Shown: positions 1 to 12,700, counted from the first letter of the stretch. The stretch is DNA of 64,000 bases from Mytilus californianus (GCF_021869535.1 NW_026262701.1:3301501-3365500); one strand, 5' to 3'. The notes: a model not told the origin generated them from the sequence alone. Translations and numbers: made by a program.

Positions 1-330
1 GAGAACAAACTATAACAATCAGTTGAAAAAGGCTAAAGTCATCAGATCGATATAAAGCAGAAAAACATCAAACAAATACACAGACCGGACGTGCCAGGTA
101 TTTATACATCCCTCATCCCTACCAAAAAAAACAAAAAAAAAAGACACTTAGTACAGATCTGAAAGTACTCGTAGTTACTGACAGCTAGAACTAAGGCAAT
201 AACAACTAAAAAACATGTATCTAAGACTAAAATATGAATCAGTACACATCCAACATCCAATGGATTAGGGAAATACGTAATTAACAGTCAGAGAAAAACA
301 TGACATTGTACAATACCAAATTATAGGTAT
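1..330 (+). repeat. Tail of dispersed repeat family R1
   Basis: No coding potential. The opening bases (gagaacaaactataacaatc) continue the motif that ends the R1 copy at 59,617-59,990, where 'gtaacagtacaacataagaacaaactgtaaaa' is seen. I therefore read this as the downstream part of a longer R1-type element cut by the window edge. The right edge is uncertain. Confidence 0.45.
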
Positions 331-429
331 CGACAGATTGTAGTCACGTGCATATGTATGAATAATAATGATTTTTAGTACGGTTTTAATCTAATGTTAA
401 CAAAATCAATATCTATACCCCAAAACAAA

Positions 430-900
430 TGTTCAAAGATTAAATAACTTTAGAATAATAAGTTTATTTAGATTATTAAAAAGTTTACCCGGATCGTATC
501 TAAATCTTATAAACATCACTGTAAAATTTATGATGTTTTATTCCGCTAGAAATAAGTTTGTTACAGGTACAGCAAAAGTTGCAAACCAAATCTTGGTATC
601 AATGGAAGAATTATTTAAAGGTTTTAAGTAGTTTATGGTAACGAAATCCCTGACTTACTAATTTACAAGTAATACATAGATTACGCTCATTGAAATCCAA
701 AACGTTGCTACAGACTCGGGCAAAGCGAACAAGTTGGGATATATAAACACCGTTATACGGTACCAAAGGAACACCACCTTCCAAAAAGGAAAAATTAACA
801 ATAGTAAAAGTAAATATCATCCCTTTTTCAAGTTAATCGACTCTATGTATAAACTGCAACACAATCAGTATGCTATTTTTTTACGGCATGTTATTCCCAA
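430..900 (-). mobile_element. Degenerate reverse transcriptase fragment (C-terminal part)
   Basis: The minus strand, best at 611-820, reads like the C-terminal part of a mussel reverse transcriptase: FTIVNFSFL, then GVYISQLVRFARVC, then FNERNLCIT and FRYHKLLKTF. The same order appears in the fragments at 45,586-46,028 and 63,231-63,615. Downstream (430-610) the frame shifts and stops. I infer a Penelope-type element from the overall RT pattern; no endonuclease is visible. This is a dead fragment. Confidence 0.6.
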
Positions 901-1462
901 TAAATGACACTTTCGGTAGTTCTCTGTATAAACCTTAAAAAATAGAAGAAAAAAAACCAACCATGAATGGCATCAATAGTTAAAGAGAGACAGGCCGAAA
1001 AAAAAAGACGAAAATACATATAACGATCTAACGAAGACTACCCGGAAAAAGAGCAACACAAAACCTATTCAAATCGGGATAGTGGGTTTGGCAATGAATA
1101 AACTATAATACAGTAAATTGTAGCAGTGATCGGGGCATTTTGAATGGTTGGACGCACAATTAAGTTGTTTTGTTAAAGGTGTTTGTACAATGAACCTCTA
1201 ATTATGACATACTCTAAACTTTCAGTTTGTTCTGACTGGTTTCCTGCCAATGTGTATGTCAAGAAAAAGACAATCAAGTTGGAGAAGTTTGGTGAGTGAT
1301 GAAACGAGATGTTCTTTTTCCACTTAATTTTGGTTCATTTGTATGTTTCGGAGTTTGTTGCCTTGGACTGTTTTTGCTCTTTGGTCGTGTTGTTGTCTTC
1401 TTGACACATTCGCCATTTCCATATTGTATTCCTGATGTTTTGTGAAGAAAAAGTTAATAATA

Positions 1463-1582
1463 AAATTGAGAATGGAAATGGGAATATGTCAAAGAGACAA
1501 AAACCCGACAAAAGAGCAGATAACAACAGAAGGCCACCAATGGGTCTTCAACGCAATGAGAAAATCCCGCACCAGGAGCGTT
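1463..1582 (-). repeat. Fragment of the long-TIR element core
   Basis: The sequence starting 'aaaattgagaatggaaatggg' and running through 'ggccaccaatgggtcttcaacgca' matches 62,008-62,125 closely, and matches the reverse complement of the element core at 62,930-63,045. It is a solo fragment with no TIR. The rest of 900-1,683 holds nothing I can identify. Confidence 0.7.
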
Positions 1583-1683
1583 ATTAAGGATAATGAGAAG
1601 GAATAAACTTAAAATTTGACATAAACACATCTTTTATACTCTTTATATAGTATGTTTTTTTTTTTTTTTTGTTTTTTTTTTAG

Positions 1684-1770
1684 AAAATTGGGTTTATGGT
1701 GTGCAGTATTATTGGCGCATCAATTTTTAGTACGACGAGTATCATTCTAGGAATAAACGGAGTACTATTT
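1684..1770 (+). CDS. MS4A-like gene, internal exon (TM helix)
   Basis: This exon has 29 whole codons, phase 0 on both sides. It lies between a long T-tract acceptor ending tttttag and the donor gtaaga. It encodes KIGFMVC and then a hydrophobic stretch ending NGVLF. Confidence 0.65.
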
Positions 1771-4380
1771 GTAAGAACATGTATTTTATTCAATATTTTT
1801 CAAGTATTAAATTATTTTGATTCATGTTAAGAAATGAGAATGTGTTCATATTCAAAAAAACAAAAAACTTTACAACTGAAATGATGTATGAAAAGGGGGG
1901 TATGGTTAAAAATAAAGAGAGAAAAGAAATAAAGTGCAATAAAAAATCATAACAATTACAACAGATAACACAATGACCAAGAAAAAAACGACAAACAACT
2001 AAAATTGTTTACTTTTTACATATTGTGACTTGGATGGAGAGTTGTCTCATTGGCACTCATATCACATCTTATATCTATTTTGTAAAATTTTCGAGATCAA
2101 TTAAAAAGGAATGCATGTTGAATTTACTTTTGTTTGTTGACATTCAATAATATATGCAAGAGATATTATTAACGATTTATGTGTTCACAGTAAGCGTTGC
2201 TTATTCTAAATCTGTATTTTTACTGTTTGTTTCGTCATGCCATTGTTTTGTTTCAGAGATTGTTCTATGGAGCCAACCCTATTCTATCAGCATTCATTGT
2301 ATTAATAGCATTAGTTGAAGCTATAGTGGCGACCGTTGCTGCTTCATTTTGTTGCTGCTGTTCACCCTGGGAAATACCAAGTGAAGGGGTATGGATTTAT
2401 ATATGTCGTTTTAAAAAAGAATTTGTTGTATTGGCAGATTATCAAAAAAAAAAAAAAGGAGATGTGGCATGATTGCCAATGAGTTAACTATCCACTAAAG
2501 TTCAAAATAAAGTGGATGTAACCACTTAATAGTTAATCGCACGGCCTTTAAAAATGAGATAAACCCATACCGTATAGTCGGCTATAAAGCCTATATATAT
2601 ATATTAAATAGATATAGGAAGATGTGGTATGAGTGCCAATGAGACAACTCTCCATCCAAGTTACAATTTATAAAAGTGAACCATAAAGCCTATATATATT
2701 TGTAGACTTTAATTCTAACAGGATGTTCTTTTTGGCTTTGATAATTGAAAACAAAGCCATGTTCTAATTGCATAGAACATAGGCTGCACGTGATTGACGT
2801 TACTATTGACATTTGTGTTGGTGTTGCTCGCTGGGAAATTAAATAAAATAATTTTAAAAGTGAGTGTTCATGTATACATTTTTGGTTATCGTGAAACGGT
2901 TGATTTTTATATATCGTTTTGCTTTCATCAAATCACAATGGTTGCCTTTCGAACGTGTACTATATGTACGCTTCGAAGAACAAAAGTTCTAAATGTTTCT
3001 ATATAAGAATCGAAATAATTCTTTCATGCCATGTTCTCTTTGCTCGTTTGAACATGGGTAGGCATTACATTTGTCAACGCTCACGCTAGCTCGGTATAAA
3101 GATATTGACAAATATAATGCAAAACATGTTAAAATGAGCTAAGAGCCTGCCATGAAAGAATTGTTTCTTAAATCGTGAACACTTGTTTTTTTTTAAGTGC
3201 GCCTTTCTTTCATCAAATCAATGGATCCCTTTTGAACTTGTACTATAGGTCAGTTTAAATGAAAAAAAAAAGTTATAAATTTATATTATATTACAGAGCC
3301 GAAAAATCATTTCATGCCTTGTTCTATGTTTATTTTAACAAGGAGAGGCATTATAGATGTCACTTTTTCAATATTGACAAACATTATCATTAATACCCAT
3401 TCATCCAAATAAAGATTAATCATGCAAAAACAATTATTCAATGTTCTTTTGTGTATTAATTATCTTTATATTAAATTTTCTTTAATATTATTACGTATTT
3501 CCCTTTACTTTAAATATTTGTTTTTGTTTTTATTCGTTTGGTTTTACAATAACTGTCTTTTATAAAAGCTCATATATAATCATACATATAAGACATGTTT
3601 CGAAAAACAAGATATGCATATATAAATCAACAATACAATACAGGCAAAAACCACCAATAATTTACAGGACTATCCAATAGAAAACGAAATCCAAACTTTA
3701 CACAGAATGCATCTAACCTAAACCCTACACAGACACACGCTACTGACCATCGGCACATGAGAGCGACATAATGCCAGTGGTGTAGTACGACCTGTCCTGG
3801 GTTCAATATATATTTCTTTACAGGTTAGGTAGATATAGCGTATTGAGATATAAAAAAATTAATCAGGGTACCAAACAAAAACCGGGGGGGGGGGAGTCTC
3901 AAAAGGAGATAGACCAGGTCTACAGGATAAGCATCTTCTACTATGCCCGCCTCTCTTGTCATGAGATTTCCATTTACTTAAATTTTCACAATCAGAAATA
4001 GGCACAATCAGTAACATTAAAGATCAAATATTTCAAAGTTCATGTTTTATGCTCATTTCTGGTAGTAAAGTGTCTTCATGCAATCAACTAAAGACCTAAT
4101 GTATGTATATATTTAACAGCAAGCAGTTGTGTTTGTGAATGGAACACAGCCTGGAATGATCACGAATGCGCCACAGACCCAGGTTCCAATGGATAGTCCA
4201 ATTCAGATAACTACTGGACAAACAATAGTTCAATATCCGAGTGCACAACAGTGCCAAATAGTAAACAAAAACGAACTATCTTTGGAACAGATCTCAACTA
4301 GTGGCAGACATCAAACTAGCACTGTAAGTTCGTCAGAACAACAAGTTTTTGACACCTCTCCGCCAGCTTATAAAGAGTAG
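1684..4380 (+). CDS. 3' part of a small multi-pass membrane protein, probably MS4A/CD20-like
   Basis: Three exons join in phase 0: 1684-1770, 2257-2388 and 4120-4380 (480 nt, 159 codons plus stop). The first encodes a hydrophobic helix (MVCSIIGASIFSTTSIILGI). The second has another helix followed by a run of four cysteines (AASFCCCCSPW). The last is a polar Gln/Thr/Ser-rich tail ending SPPAYKE. A hydrophobic last helix with LxE..VA followed by cysteines and a polar cytoplasmic tail resembles MS4A (CD20-like) proteins, which sit in the plasma membrane. The PPAY is a PPxY-type motif that could bind WW domains. Acceptors (tttttttag, gttttgtttcag, atttaacag) and donors (gtaaga, gtatgg) are good. 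The 5' exons must lie upstream of the window or were not recognised. The MS4A assignment is by style of sequence only. Confidence 0.6.
2257..2388 (+). CDS. MS4A-like gene, exon with last TM helix and Cys run
   Basis: This exon has 44 whole codons, from RLFYGANP through the last hydrophobic helix to FCCCCSPWEIPSEG. The acceptor is tttgtttcag and the donor gtatgg. Phase 0 on both sides fits the neighbouring exons. Confidence 0.7.
2456..2700 (+). repeat. Two R1 repeat fragments in the intron
   Basis: Starts 'aaaggagatgtggcatgattgcc', followed at about 2,620 by a second start, 'agatgtggtatgagtgcc'. Both carry the R1 signature 'gccaatgagacaactctcca', and the first reaches 'accgtatagtcggctataaa'. 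The remaining intron (2,700-4,119) has no exon I can support; it holds a poly-G run near 3,882 and a diffuse repeat at about 3,590-3,960. Confidence 0.7.
4120..4380 (+). CDS. MS4A-like gene, last coding exon
   Basis: Opens in phase 0 after atttaacag with QAVVFVNGTQPG and ends DTSPPAYKE-stop. It is rich in Gln, Thr and Ser with no hydrophobic helix, as expected for a cytoplasmic tail. The 3' UTR follows. Confidence 0.75.
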   Translation, partial: QAVVFVNGTQPGMITNAPQTQVPMDSPIQITTGQTIVQYPSAQQCQIVNKNELSLEQISTSGRHQTSTVSSSEQQVFDTSPPAYKE

Positions 4381-4688
4381 ATTACCGTCTGACAAGAATG
4401 ATGTGATTCATTAAGCAAATTATACTTGAATCTGTTTGAACTTTTTTATATCTTTTTATGTTTACATTAATTAACATTTTTAACTGTACAGAATGAAGAT
4501 ACCTGAATCTAATTATTTTTACTTCTTCTATTGAATGCAAATGTGCTTATTCAATATTTAAGCTGCTTTATATAACTGTATTATGCATTTTATTTGTTTG
4601 TATTTTTTTTCCTTTCTATTTGTATTAATAGTTTTTGAAAGCCTCAGGGAAGATTAACATGTCATTGTTAAATACATTACCTGCGTTA

Positions 4689-4694
4689 AATAAA
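4689..4694 (+). promoter_or_regulatory. Poly(A) signal AATAAA of the MS4A-like gene
   Basis: AATAAA about 310 nt after the stop codon at 4,378-4,380, followed by a T-rich stretch. The interval 4,381-4,720 is therefore read as 3' UTR. From 4,720 to 5,950 I see only AT-rich sequence without supported features. Confidence 0.65.
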
Positions 4695-5979
4695 GAATTT
4701 TATTAGTATTATTATAGGTTGTACTGTGTTTATGAGTCAATGAATCTGATTCAGTAAAGAATATACATGTACATTCAAATTGACATGTTGTTAGTGTATT
4801 GGAAGAAACTGAAAACAAAACATCTTGTCAATTTTCATTATGGCTTTTTATTATTGTTTAGTCTTTCAATAGTTTATGGCCGAAGTTGAAAGAAAAAGTA
4901 TGATTTTAGTTTTAAAGATGCTCAAACATGTGTATTAAGGAATCTTAACTGCTATTATATAAGAAATACAGTTTTATAATATGTACAAACTATATCGATA
5001 TTTTATTGATACCTCTACAATTGTAATTTTTGAAAATGATAGGGCGCATTAGGCGCTTTATACTCATCATTCTTTAAGCTATTGATTTATATTGTTTTAA
5101 AGGAAATTCACAACGAGCTTCAATTGAATTGTTTCAAAAGGACGTTATTAATTTTGATCAAAATTGTTTGTCTTTTTTCCTTTTTCCAAATAAATAAAGG
5201 ATTCAAAATTTCATTTATCTATAAACATTAAGTCACATGTTTGGAAATACAACATGATGGAATTATTAACTTTTTGTACACCCTTGAAGCTGCAAAATGA
5301 CAATTTTAAAAAAAGATATCAAGATTGTTTAGTATGATAGTCATAGGGTGAAATAAATTCAGGGGACATTCTTTTTACCTTTTTATACATTATTTCTTCG
5401 CGAAAAAATCAAATTATAGATTTAGTGATATCAATATGTCAAAGAGAGAACTTCTTAATATTTTATGTCATTGTATTCTTTTCATACTATGTTATTGTAT
5501 ATGTTGTATTTGAAAAATAAATTGTTTATGCATTCATTAAAACTTATGGTAGAACTAAGGTTTTAGCAACAAAGAAAAAAAATAAATTAAAAAAACCCAA
5601 CAATATTTCGCCATACTGAGCAAAAAGTGTAGTTATAAATTGTTATCTTAAAACATGATGAAAAGGACAGGTCATCACACTTTCTTTCTAGCTATTGAAT
5701 GTGAAATTATATATTGACAAATCTTGAAGGATTTGGTATGGAAAATGCATTATTATGCGATCAGGCAGGGAGAAACGTAAATGATAGAATGTTGAAATAA
5801 ACATTAAAAGATGGCATTTGAATCCTTTCGAAAAAAAGAAGATAGCATCAGCTAGCTTGATTTCTTGAGACAAAAGAAAACGGAAATTTTGTTTGTACAT
5901 TATTTTATAAAACTGAACTATCACAGTTAACTCCCTTTATAAGACAAATTTGTAAAATGTTTAATCAATCAACATTTTG

Positions 5980-6150
5980 TCAGTATTTCCATCTTTTGAC
6001 GTTTACATATCGTATTTTACGTTACGCCTGTGCATGTTTACACTACTCAGACTTAAGTCACATGGGTTTCCTCCTTATACATAAACTGCTCCAACAGAAA
6101 TGGGAGGAAGAACGACTAAAATCGACACTACATATGTTTTACTTGTCTAT
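5980..6150 (+). mobile_element. Short reverse transcriptase fragment
   Basis: The + frame reads ILRYACACLHYSDLSH, then LLIHKLLQQ and RLKSTLHMFY. This is a degraded copy of the C-terminal part of the RT at 9,920-10,594 ([33 protein letters not shown]). Nothing else of the element is present. An (aaat)n/(ta)n simple repeat follows at 6,168-6,200. Confidence 0.6.
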
Positions 6151-6589
6151 CATTGAAAAGTGAGAAAATAATAAATAAATAAATAAATATATATATAAAT
6201 CTAAAAAAAGAAAAATACAAAACACACGGAAATTTCTATTTTTGGCAACTTAATATATTCACAACTGAAATATGTCTTAAATTCAGAATTTAACACACTT
6301 GTCAAGTATGTTTCTTTATGTAAAAATTATTACAAGCACCAGAAGTTATTAAAAAATACATGTGGTTATAATCACAAACTAGAAAAAAAATATAACAATG
6401 TTATACATTGTATAATGTATAAATGTTGGAGAACACGAATGAAAGTTTTTTTCCTTTGATGTAATAGTTGTCTTCACTTTTCTTTTGGAGTGTTTCTGAA
6501 GTACATCTACTCAGTCCAATGCTTTACTTCAGGATCATTATATTATAACACTGAAAAAATTTGCGTAAGAACTATATATTTTATCTTTG

Positions 6590-6696
6590 ACCAACAAAGC
6601 TATATGAACTTGACAATATGACCACCATACGTGATTTGACTGTCAACTAGCCACTTACGCAATCTAAACAAATTTAAAGTAACAAAAGTAGGTAAT
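6590..6696 (+). promoter_or_regulatory. Upstream block of SLC17 gene A, conserved in duplicate B
   Basis: The ~100 bases before the start codon (for example 'aacttgacaatatgaccacc', 'catacgtgatttgactgtca') align with 28,715-28,830, upstream of the duplicate exon 1. This is simply the upstream part of the duplication. It should hold the 5' UTR and possibly the core promoter, but I see no clear TATA box. Confidence 0.45.
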
Positions 6697-6757
6697 ATGG
6701 AACCAAGCAAGGACGATGGATCGCACAATGTGTGTAAAAACTCTGAAAGTTTTAAAG
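6697..6757 (+). CDS. SLC17: SLC17 gene A exon 1 (start)
   Basis: [20 protein letters not shown] plus one base, donor gtaagc. It leaves phase 1, which exon 2 completes to Glu. A decayed copy at 28,831-28,890 supports this exon. The N-terminus is short, acidic/polar and cytosolic. Confidence 0.82.
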
Positions 6758-9700
6758 GTAAGCACGTCTCTATTAACACCATAATAGTTAATCAAAAGCC
6801 TGAAATATTGTATCAATTTAGATATATTCTTCATGTGTAGACGCTTCTGTGAAGTCAAGATCTCAAACACACATAACTGTTTAATTCCTAAATTTAACTT
6901 TATCTGCTGATACAATAACTGATCCAACACAGTTATGATGAATAATGTTTAAAGTCAACATTACTTTTTTGATTTCATGCGATTCCCTTCGTTTTGTTTT
7001 TAACCTTTATCAATTCAAACCATGATTTATGACGTACACTACTGTTTCCTCTAATATAAGTCAAGTATTCAGAGCATTACTTGTATGATCTTGTATGTTT
7101 CATTGAACTGTCTGTTGAATAAATATGTCACGTTTCGGGTTTTTCTAATTATTTATATCTACCTTTGAATTTTTTCCTGTTCACAATAACATACATGTAG
7201 TTTATTTATCTCCATTTACACATGATATTCAGAAAAAGTTCCAACCTTCCTGTCGCAAAGATGGATATTGGCATATCTCTTTTTAACGGGATACTTCAAT
7301 GTATATGCGTTGAGAGTAAACATCAGTGTTGCACTTGTTTGTATGGTGAGGACATCGATTGATAATTCAACATTAATGAATTCATCACAGAGCAATTTTA
7401 CGACTGATGAAACATGTGGTGTACTAGATGTCACGAGCCCTAAAGCTCAAGAGGTATTTTAGTCATTCTTCCATTAAAACCTCGATTCATCTGAGTAAGT
7501 TGTTTCAAAGGACAATCAATTTGCATGAAAATGTCCTTGATAGTTTAAAGCTCTACAACATTTTTGGTCCATATACATCCTTGTCTTTCAAATATTCGGC
7601 TTTGAGCGTTCCTGATGGTAAATCCAGAAAAGCGCTTCGGACGCATGCCATTTAAAACGTGTTGTTTTCATTTTTCTTTTACAGCAAAGCAAAGCAATTT
7701 AATTCATTTTAGGTTAAAAAAAAACAACACTCTATGGTATTGAAAACACCAGACGAAACAATGAATAGTACTGAAATCAACACAAAAGGCATTTGAGCTG
7801 CTTATATTGACCTTTTACACTCTAACATCGATCACACGGTGAAATTGTTATTGAACGAGGTCCAGCAAAGTGTTGAACTAAGTTTTCTGCTGCAGTTAGT
7901 TTGATAGGACTACTTGTGATAGATCAATGACATTTTTTTTAAAGTTGCATTACTATCAGTACATATCAGATTGACGACCACTTTGAGGCCCTGTCCTCTA
8001 GGTGATTTTGAATTAATCGGTAATTTTCAATGTGAAGTTTTCTGCCTAGTATAAAAATAAGAGGAGATGTGGTATGATTGCCAACAACTATCCACCTAAG
8101 TTCGAATGAATTGGATGTCAGGGATTATATGCAATCGTGCAGAATTCAACAATGAGAAATTCCATACCATATAGTCGGCTATGAAAGGAATATATGAAAC
8201 CAGTCATTTGGAAAAACTAACGACATAATTTATAACAAAGCAATTTATGAAAAACAAATATGACAGACTCCTGACTTGGGACAGGCACAAATATATGTGG
8301 CAGGATTAAACTAGTTAGATTGCGCCAAACCCTCCCTCCAACCTTGGACAATGGTGCAACAGCACAACACAAGTACACACTATATAAAACATTAAACGAA
8401 AAGCAAAAAAAGATAAGACAGCAACAAAAAACAACAAAAGAAAAGAACATATTGTATACCCAAGGCAACTGTTGTTGGTAACCATAAAACAAAGTAAATT
8501 TGTTGATACAATATCTATGCTTTAAGATGCAACCATATCAACATTCACATATAATTTATTGAAGCGAGGAGAATTTGATTGGGATAAGAACACAAGATCT
8601 GCAATATTATCTTCATTTTTTTACGGCTACGTTTTTACACAAATACCTGGAGGATGGTTGGCTGATAGATTTGGTGGGAAACGTATTTATGGCACCGCTA
8701 TGGCAATATCTGGAGTGGCAACACTTTTGATGCCAGTGTTTGCAAGAACCTCTGTTATACTTGTATACGTACTTCGTGTTGTTGTGGGAGTAGCTACGGT
8801 ATGTGTTTCATTCAAACATTTATAAGATATATTCATTGATTTTTCAAATTGATGATGAATCTATTGAATCTTAGTAAATAAAAGTAGTTTTGCTATTCCA
8901 TTTTAAACTGCCTTTTATCATATTTTGGAGGAAATTGGTTGATTTGTTCTCTCTTTGTTTTTATTTCCCTTTCTCACCCTTTATGTAGAACATTTTCTAT
9001 AGCCTCATGAAGATCGTTACTCGAAAAGGTTCTAAAAAGGAGTACCTCTGTTCATCTCCGGTTTTTGGTGGGGCTCTTGTTGCTCAGTTTTCAGTTTCCT
9101 GTTGTGTTTTGTATTCAGTTGTTTGGTGTTTTTTTTTTTTATTGTTTTTCGTTTTCGAATTATGATTGTAGATATACAGTTTGCTATCTTTCGCCTCTCT
9201 TTTAGTCCCGTCTGGTATAAGAAACTCGGCAGTCAGTGCTTCGTTAATTAAATGTGTCTAAGCAATCTGTTTTCTTGAAGTATCTGTTGATGAATGAAGA
9301 ACTTATTAAGAAACACATGATAAACTTAAATTCCAACTACTTTAAGGAACGTTGATCATAGATGAATTTGGAATTTTTTTTTTGGTCACTTTTGGTCCTA
9401 TCGCGCTTGACATGTTTAGAATTGAGTAGCACGAAATGATAATTATCTTTATATTTAATTACGTTTAATTAGCATGGCGGACGGTGCATGCATAACATGA
9501 GATACTTAACCTGTCGATGAACCCGGTCTCGCTCCTTTTGGGGTGCATGCGATTATCTCTCTTTTTTCTTTTTTTTCACCTTGATTTGTATTTCCCTTAT
9601 CGATTTATAAGATTTGAAAAAAGAGGGACGAAAGATACCAGAGGGACAGTCAAACTCATAGATCGAAAACAAAATGACAACGCCATGGCCAAAAATAAAA

Positions 9701-12700
9701 AGACAAACAGACAAATAATAGTACAGATGACACAACATAGAAAACTAAAGACTAAGCAACACGAACCCCACCAAAAACTGGGGGTGATCTCAGGTGCTCC
9801 GGATGGGTAAACAGGTCCTGCTTCACATGTGGCACCCGTCGTGTTGCTTATGTTATTACAAATCCGGTAAATAGTCTAATTCGGTAGGTCACATTAGTGA
9901 AAAGGGAAGGGTATTGTAGTTACGACATAAGGAACATATCCGATATCATCTGTGAAACGGTTATTCCATAACGGTCAACCAACTCGTGATGGCGTCCGTA
10001 AAATTTACGAAGGGATGATTTCAACTTCACCATTTGGAACTCTTGGTTTAATAGCTTCCTTGTGAGCAGCAATCCTCTATCAATGAAATCATGATAGGAA
10101 ATACAAGCCCGGGAATATCGTATCAATTGGGTGATATATACTCCGTATGCAGGCGCTGCTGGAATGTTGCTACATAGAAATGGAAAGTTCACAATTGGGA
10201 AGCGGAAATCATCTCTTTTGTCGTAAAGTTTTGTTTTCAACCGACCCTCATTGTCATTTTCTAGATGTAAGTCAAGATATGAGGAAGACTTAACTGTATC
10301 TGTAGTATCCTTTATCTCTAGTACGATGGGATAGATTCGTTCAACATAGTCACCAAATTTTGTATTATTTAGTGAGAGAACATCATCTATATAGCGGAAC
10401 GTAAAGTTAAAGGATATTGCTAACTTCTTATCTTTCTTCCTAAGAAGTTCTTGTATGAAGTCAGCCTCATAATAATAAAGAAACAAGTCGGCAAGAAGAG
10501 GGGCACAATTGATTCCCATTGGAATTCCGGCAGTCTGTTGAAAAACACGTCCTCCAAACGTAACAAATATGTTGTCAATCAAGAAATCAAGCATCTTGAT
10601 AATGTCAGTTTCAGAGAATTTTTTGTTTGATTCAGAGTGATTCTTTACAAAGTAGATTTATCCCTCCCCAAGACAAGATACTTGTATCTACGTTCGCCAT
10701 TCTTTTTAATGAAACAAAGTAATACCAACTCTTTCAATTTGTCTTTTAGTTTCGAATGAGGAATACTTGTGTAATTGTAGAAAAGTCAAATGTTTTAATA
10801 CTATTGCAAGATGAGAGAGTCTTAGATTGTATGTACTCTAAAAGATCTTTGGAATTTTTTAGTATCCACATCTGATTCACGCCACCTCTAGAATAGGCAT
10901 TTTCACAATAACTTTGGAGCCCGGGTTTGATTACTGATTAAATATATGTTAATAATTAAGAAAGAGGTTTCGTGGAGCACTTGGAAGACCCAGCAATATA
11001 CCGTTGTTTGTAAGAACACTTATGTAGTTTAGGTATCCAATGCAGTGATGGAAGATCCAGTTCTTCATCTTTGGTTGAAATTCCAAAGGAACATAGAACA
11101 GACCTATGATTATCCAGAATTTCCTCTTTGGTAAGTGTCGTGAGGGTATATGTTGAGTTTCCAAATGAATTGTCAATACCTAATTCATTTCTCAAGCAGT
11201 TTATGTAATGATATTTACACACAAAAACGATGTTGTTTGGGGCTTTATCTGCGGGGACAACAACATAATTGTCATGGAGGTAGGACAAGTGTTTTGCAAC
11301 ATTTGGGTCTTTAAAAATTGACGTAGCGTGGGTATTGATAGACCCATTTAGTTTCTTAATTCGGATTTGTATCAACGACCTCACAGCCTTAATCCATTCG
11401 GAAAGAGTATCAACGTCTTCTTTCTCGCGTTTAGCCCATTGCCTAGCATAATCCTCGACTGAATCCATCAGTATTTTGAAGTTGTATTTCCAATTGATGG
11501 ATTTAGGCTCGCGATATTTCGTACCTTTGGATAACAAATTTCGCAGCGAAGTGTTATTGACAATGTTGAGGTCTCCGGTAATCACGTGGCCAGCCGGATT
11601 ATATGTGAATTGGGAACTAGCACAGGTGCAATCAGGAGGTTTAGACTTAAAGTCGTCAATGTTGAGATCCTGCAAAACGTGTTTGTAATTGAAAATTTTA
11701 GTTGCAATTAGTTTGGTATAGGTATGAGAAATTATTAGTACAGACTGATCTTTAAAATAAGGAGGTATTTTCGACTGAACTAATTTATGATGAAGGATAT
11801 TGCCTAAGTTGACGCAATCGACATTTGAATACAATTTTCCTCTTCTCATATCTCCTTAGCCATCCCAGCCGTATGGCAGCAGTGTTTTCTTTTTTTTTTT
11901 ATATCCCACCCATCATGTTCTTCGGAAAATGTCTGTACCAAATCAGGAATATGGCAGTTGTTTTTCATTTGTTCCGTTGATTGATATCATTTGATATTGT
12001 CAGTTTTGAATGGACATCCTTTTTGAATTTATATTGGAGTTGGGTATTTTATGTTTTACATTTTTATTGCTTATGTTTTTTATCTTGTACTTTCAATTTG
12101 TTATTGTTTCCTTTGGCACATCTACGTTTCCTTTCATGTTTACCTAGCTTTTGTTTTTTGCAATACATAAAGCAATCATCCCAGATATCGATATTTGAAC
12201 ATAAACCTTTATATTGCAAGAACAGTCATTTCTTTTCTTCTCTTTTATTTCCATTATTTTTATTTAAATTAAACGTATTCATTGTTTAATCATTCTAATG
12301 TTTAGATTTGAATGTTCTGGAAGCCTAGAATGTATCAAGTTTTTTTTTTAATTTTTGTTTTTATTTATTTAAGGGTGTCGTGTTTCCTGTTGGCCACTCA
12401 ATGTGGGGAAGATGGGCTCCTCCTCTAGAACGTAGCAAACTTATAGCAACGTCCTACGTAGGCAAGTTTTATATTTACATTAACTATGTTTTATTGAGTT
12501 TACTTGTATCAAATTTAAAGATATATCGTATTATTTATGCTTATCATTTTAATATTTAGTGGCGACAATCTGAAGGTGACCTTTTAAGTATGTTAGCATA
12601 CTTTAAAATGATATTTCAATTGATCGGTCGTAATACAATTAACACATGTATCACCTGTTTTCCAGTATAAAAAGTCACGCACAATAAAATAATACTGATA

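Larger units (their letters stand above)
9612..11850 (-). mobile_element. Near full-length Penelope-type retroelement, antisense in intron 3
   Basis: On the minus strand this reads from a start near 11,849 to a stop at about 9,920, then a ~300-bp 3' tail ending near 9,612. The N-terminal part (11,849-10,956) has [36 protein letters not shown] and [20 protein letters not shown]. The middle (10,955-10,600) still shows [21 protein letters not shown] and [11 protein letters not shown] but in shifting frames. The C-terminal part (10,594-9,920) has [20 protein letters not shown] and the catalytic [12 protein letters not shown]. At least three frameshifts make it inactive. I assign it to the Penelope-like group from the RT order; I see no GIY-YIG endonuclease, so it could be an endonuclease-less relative. 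Confidence 0.75.

Noticed and set aside
9517-9810. 97-codon open frame rich in Lys and Gln
   Set aside because: It is the antisense reading of the Penelope-type 3' tail.
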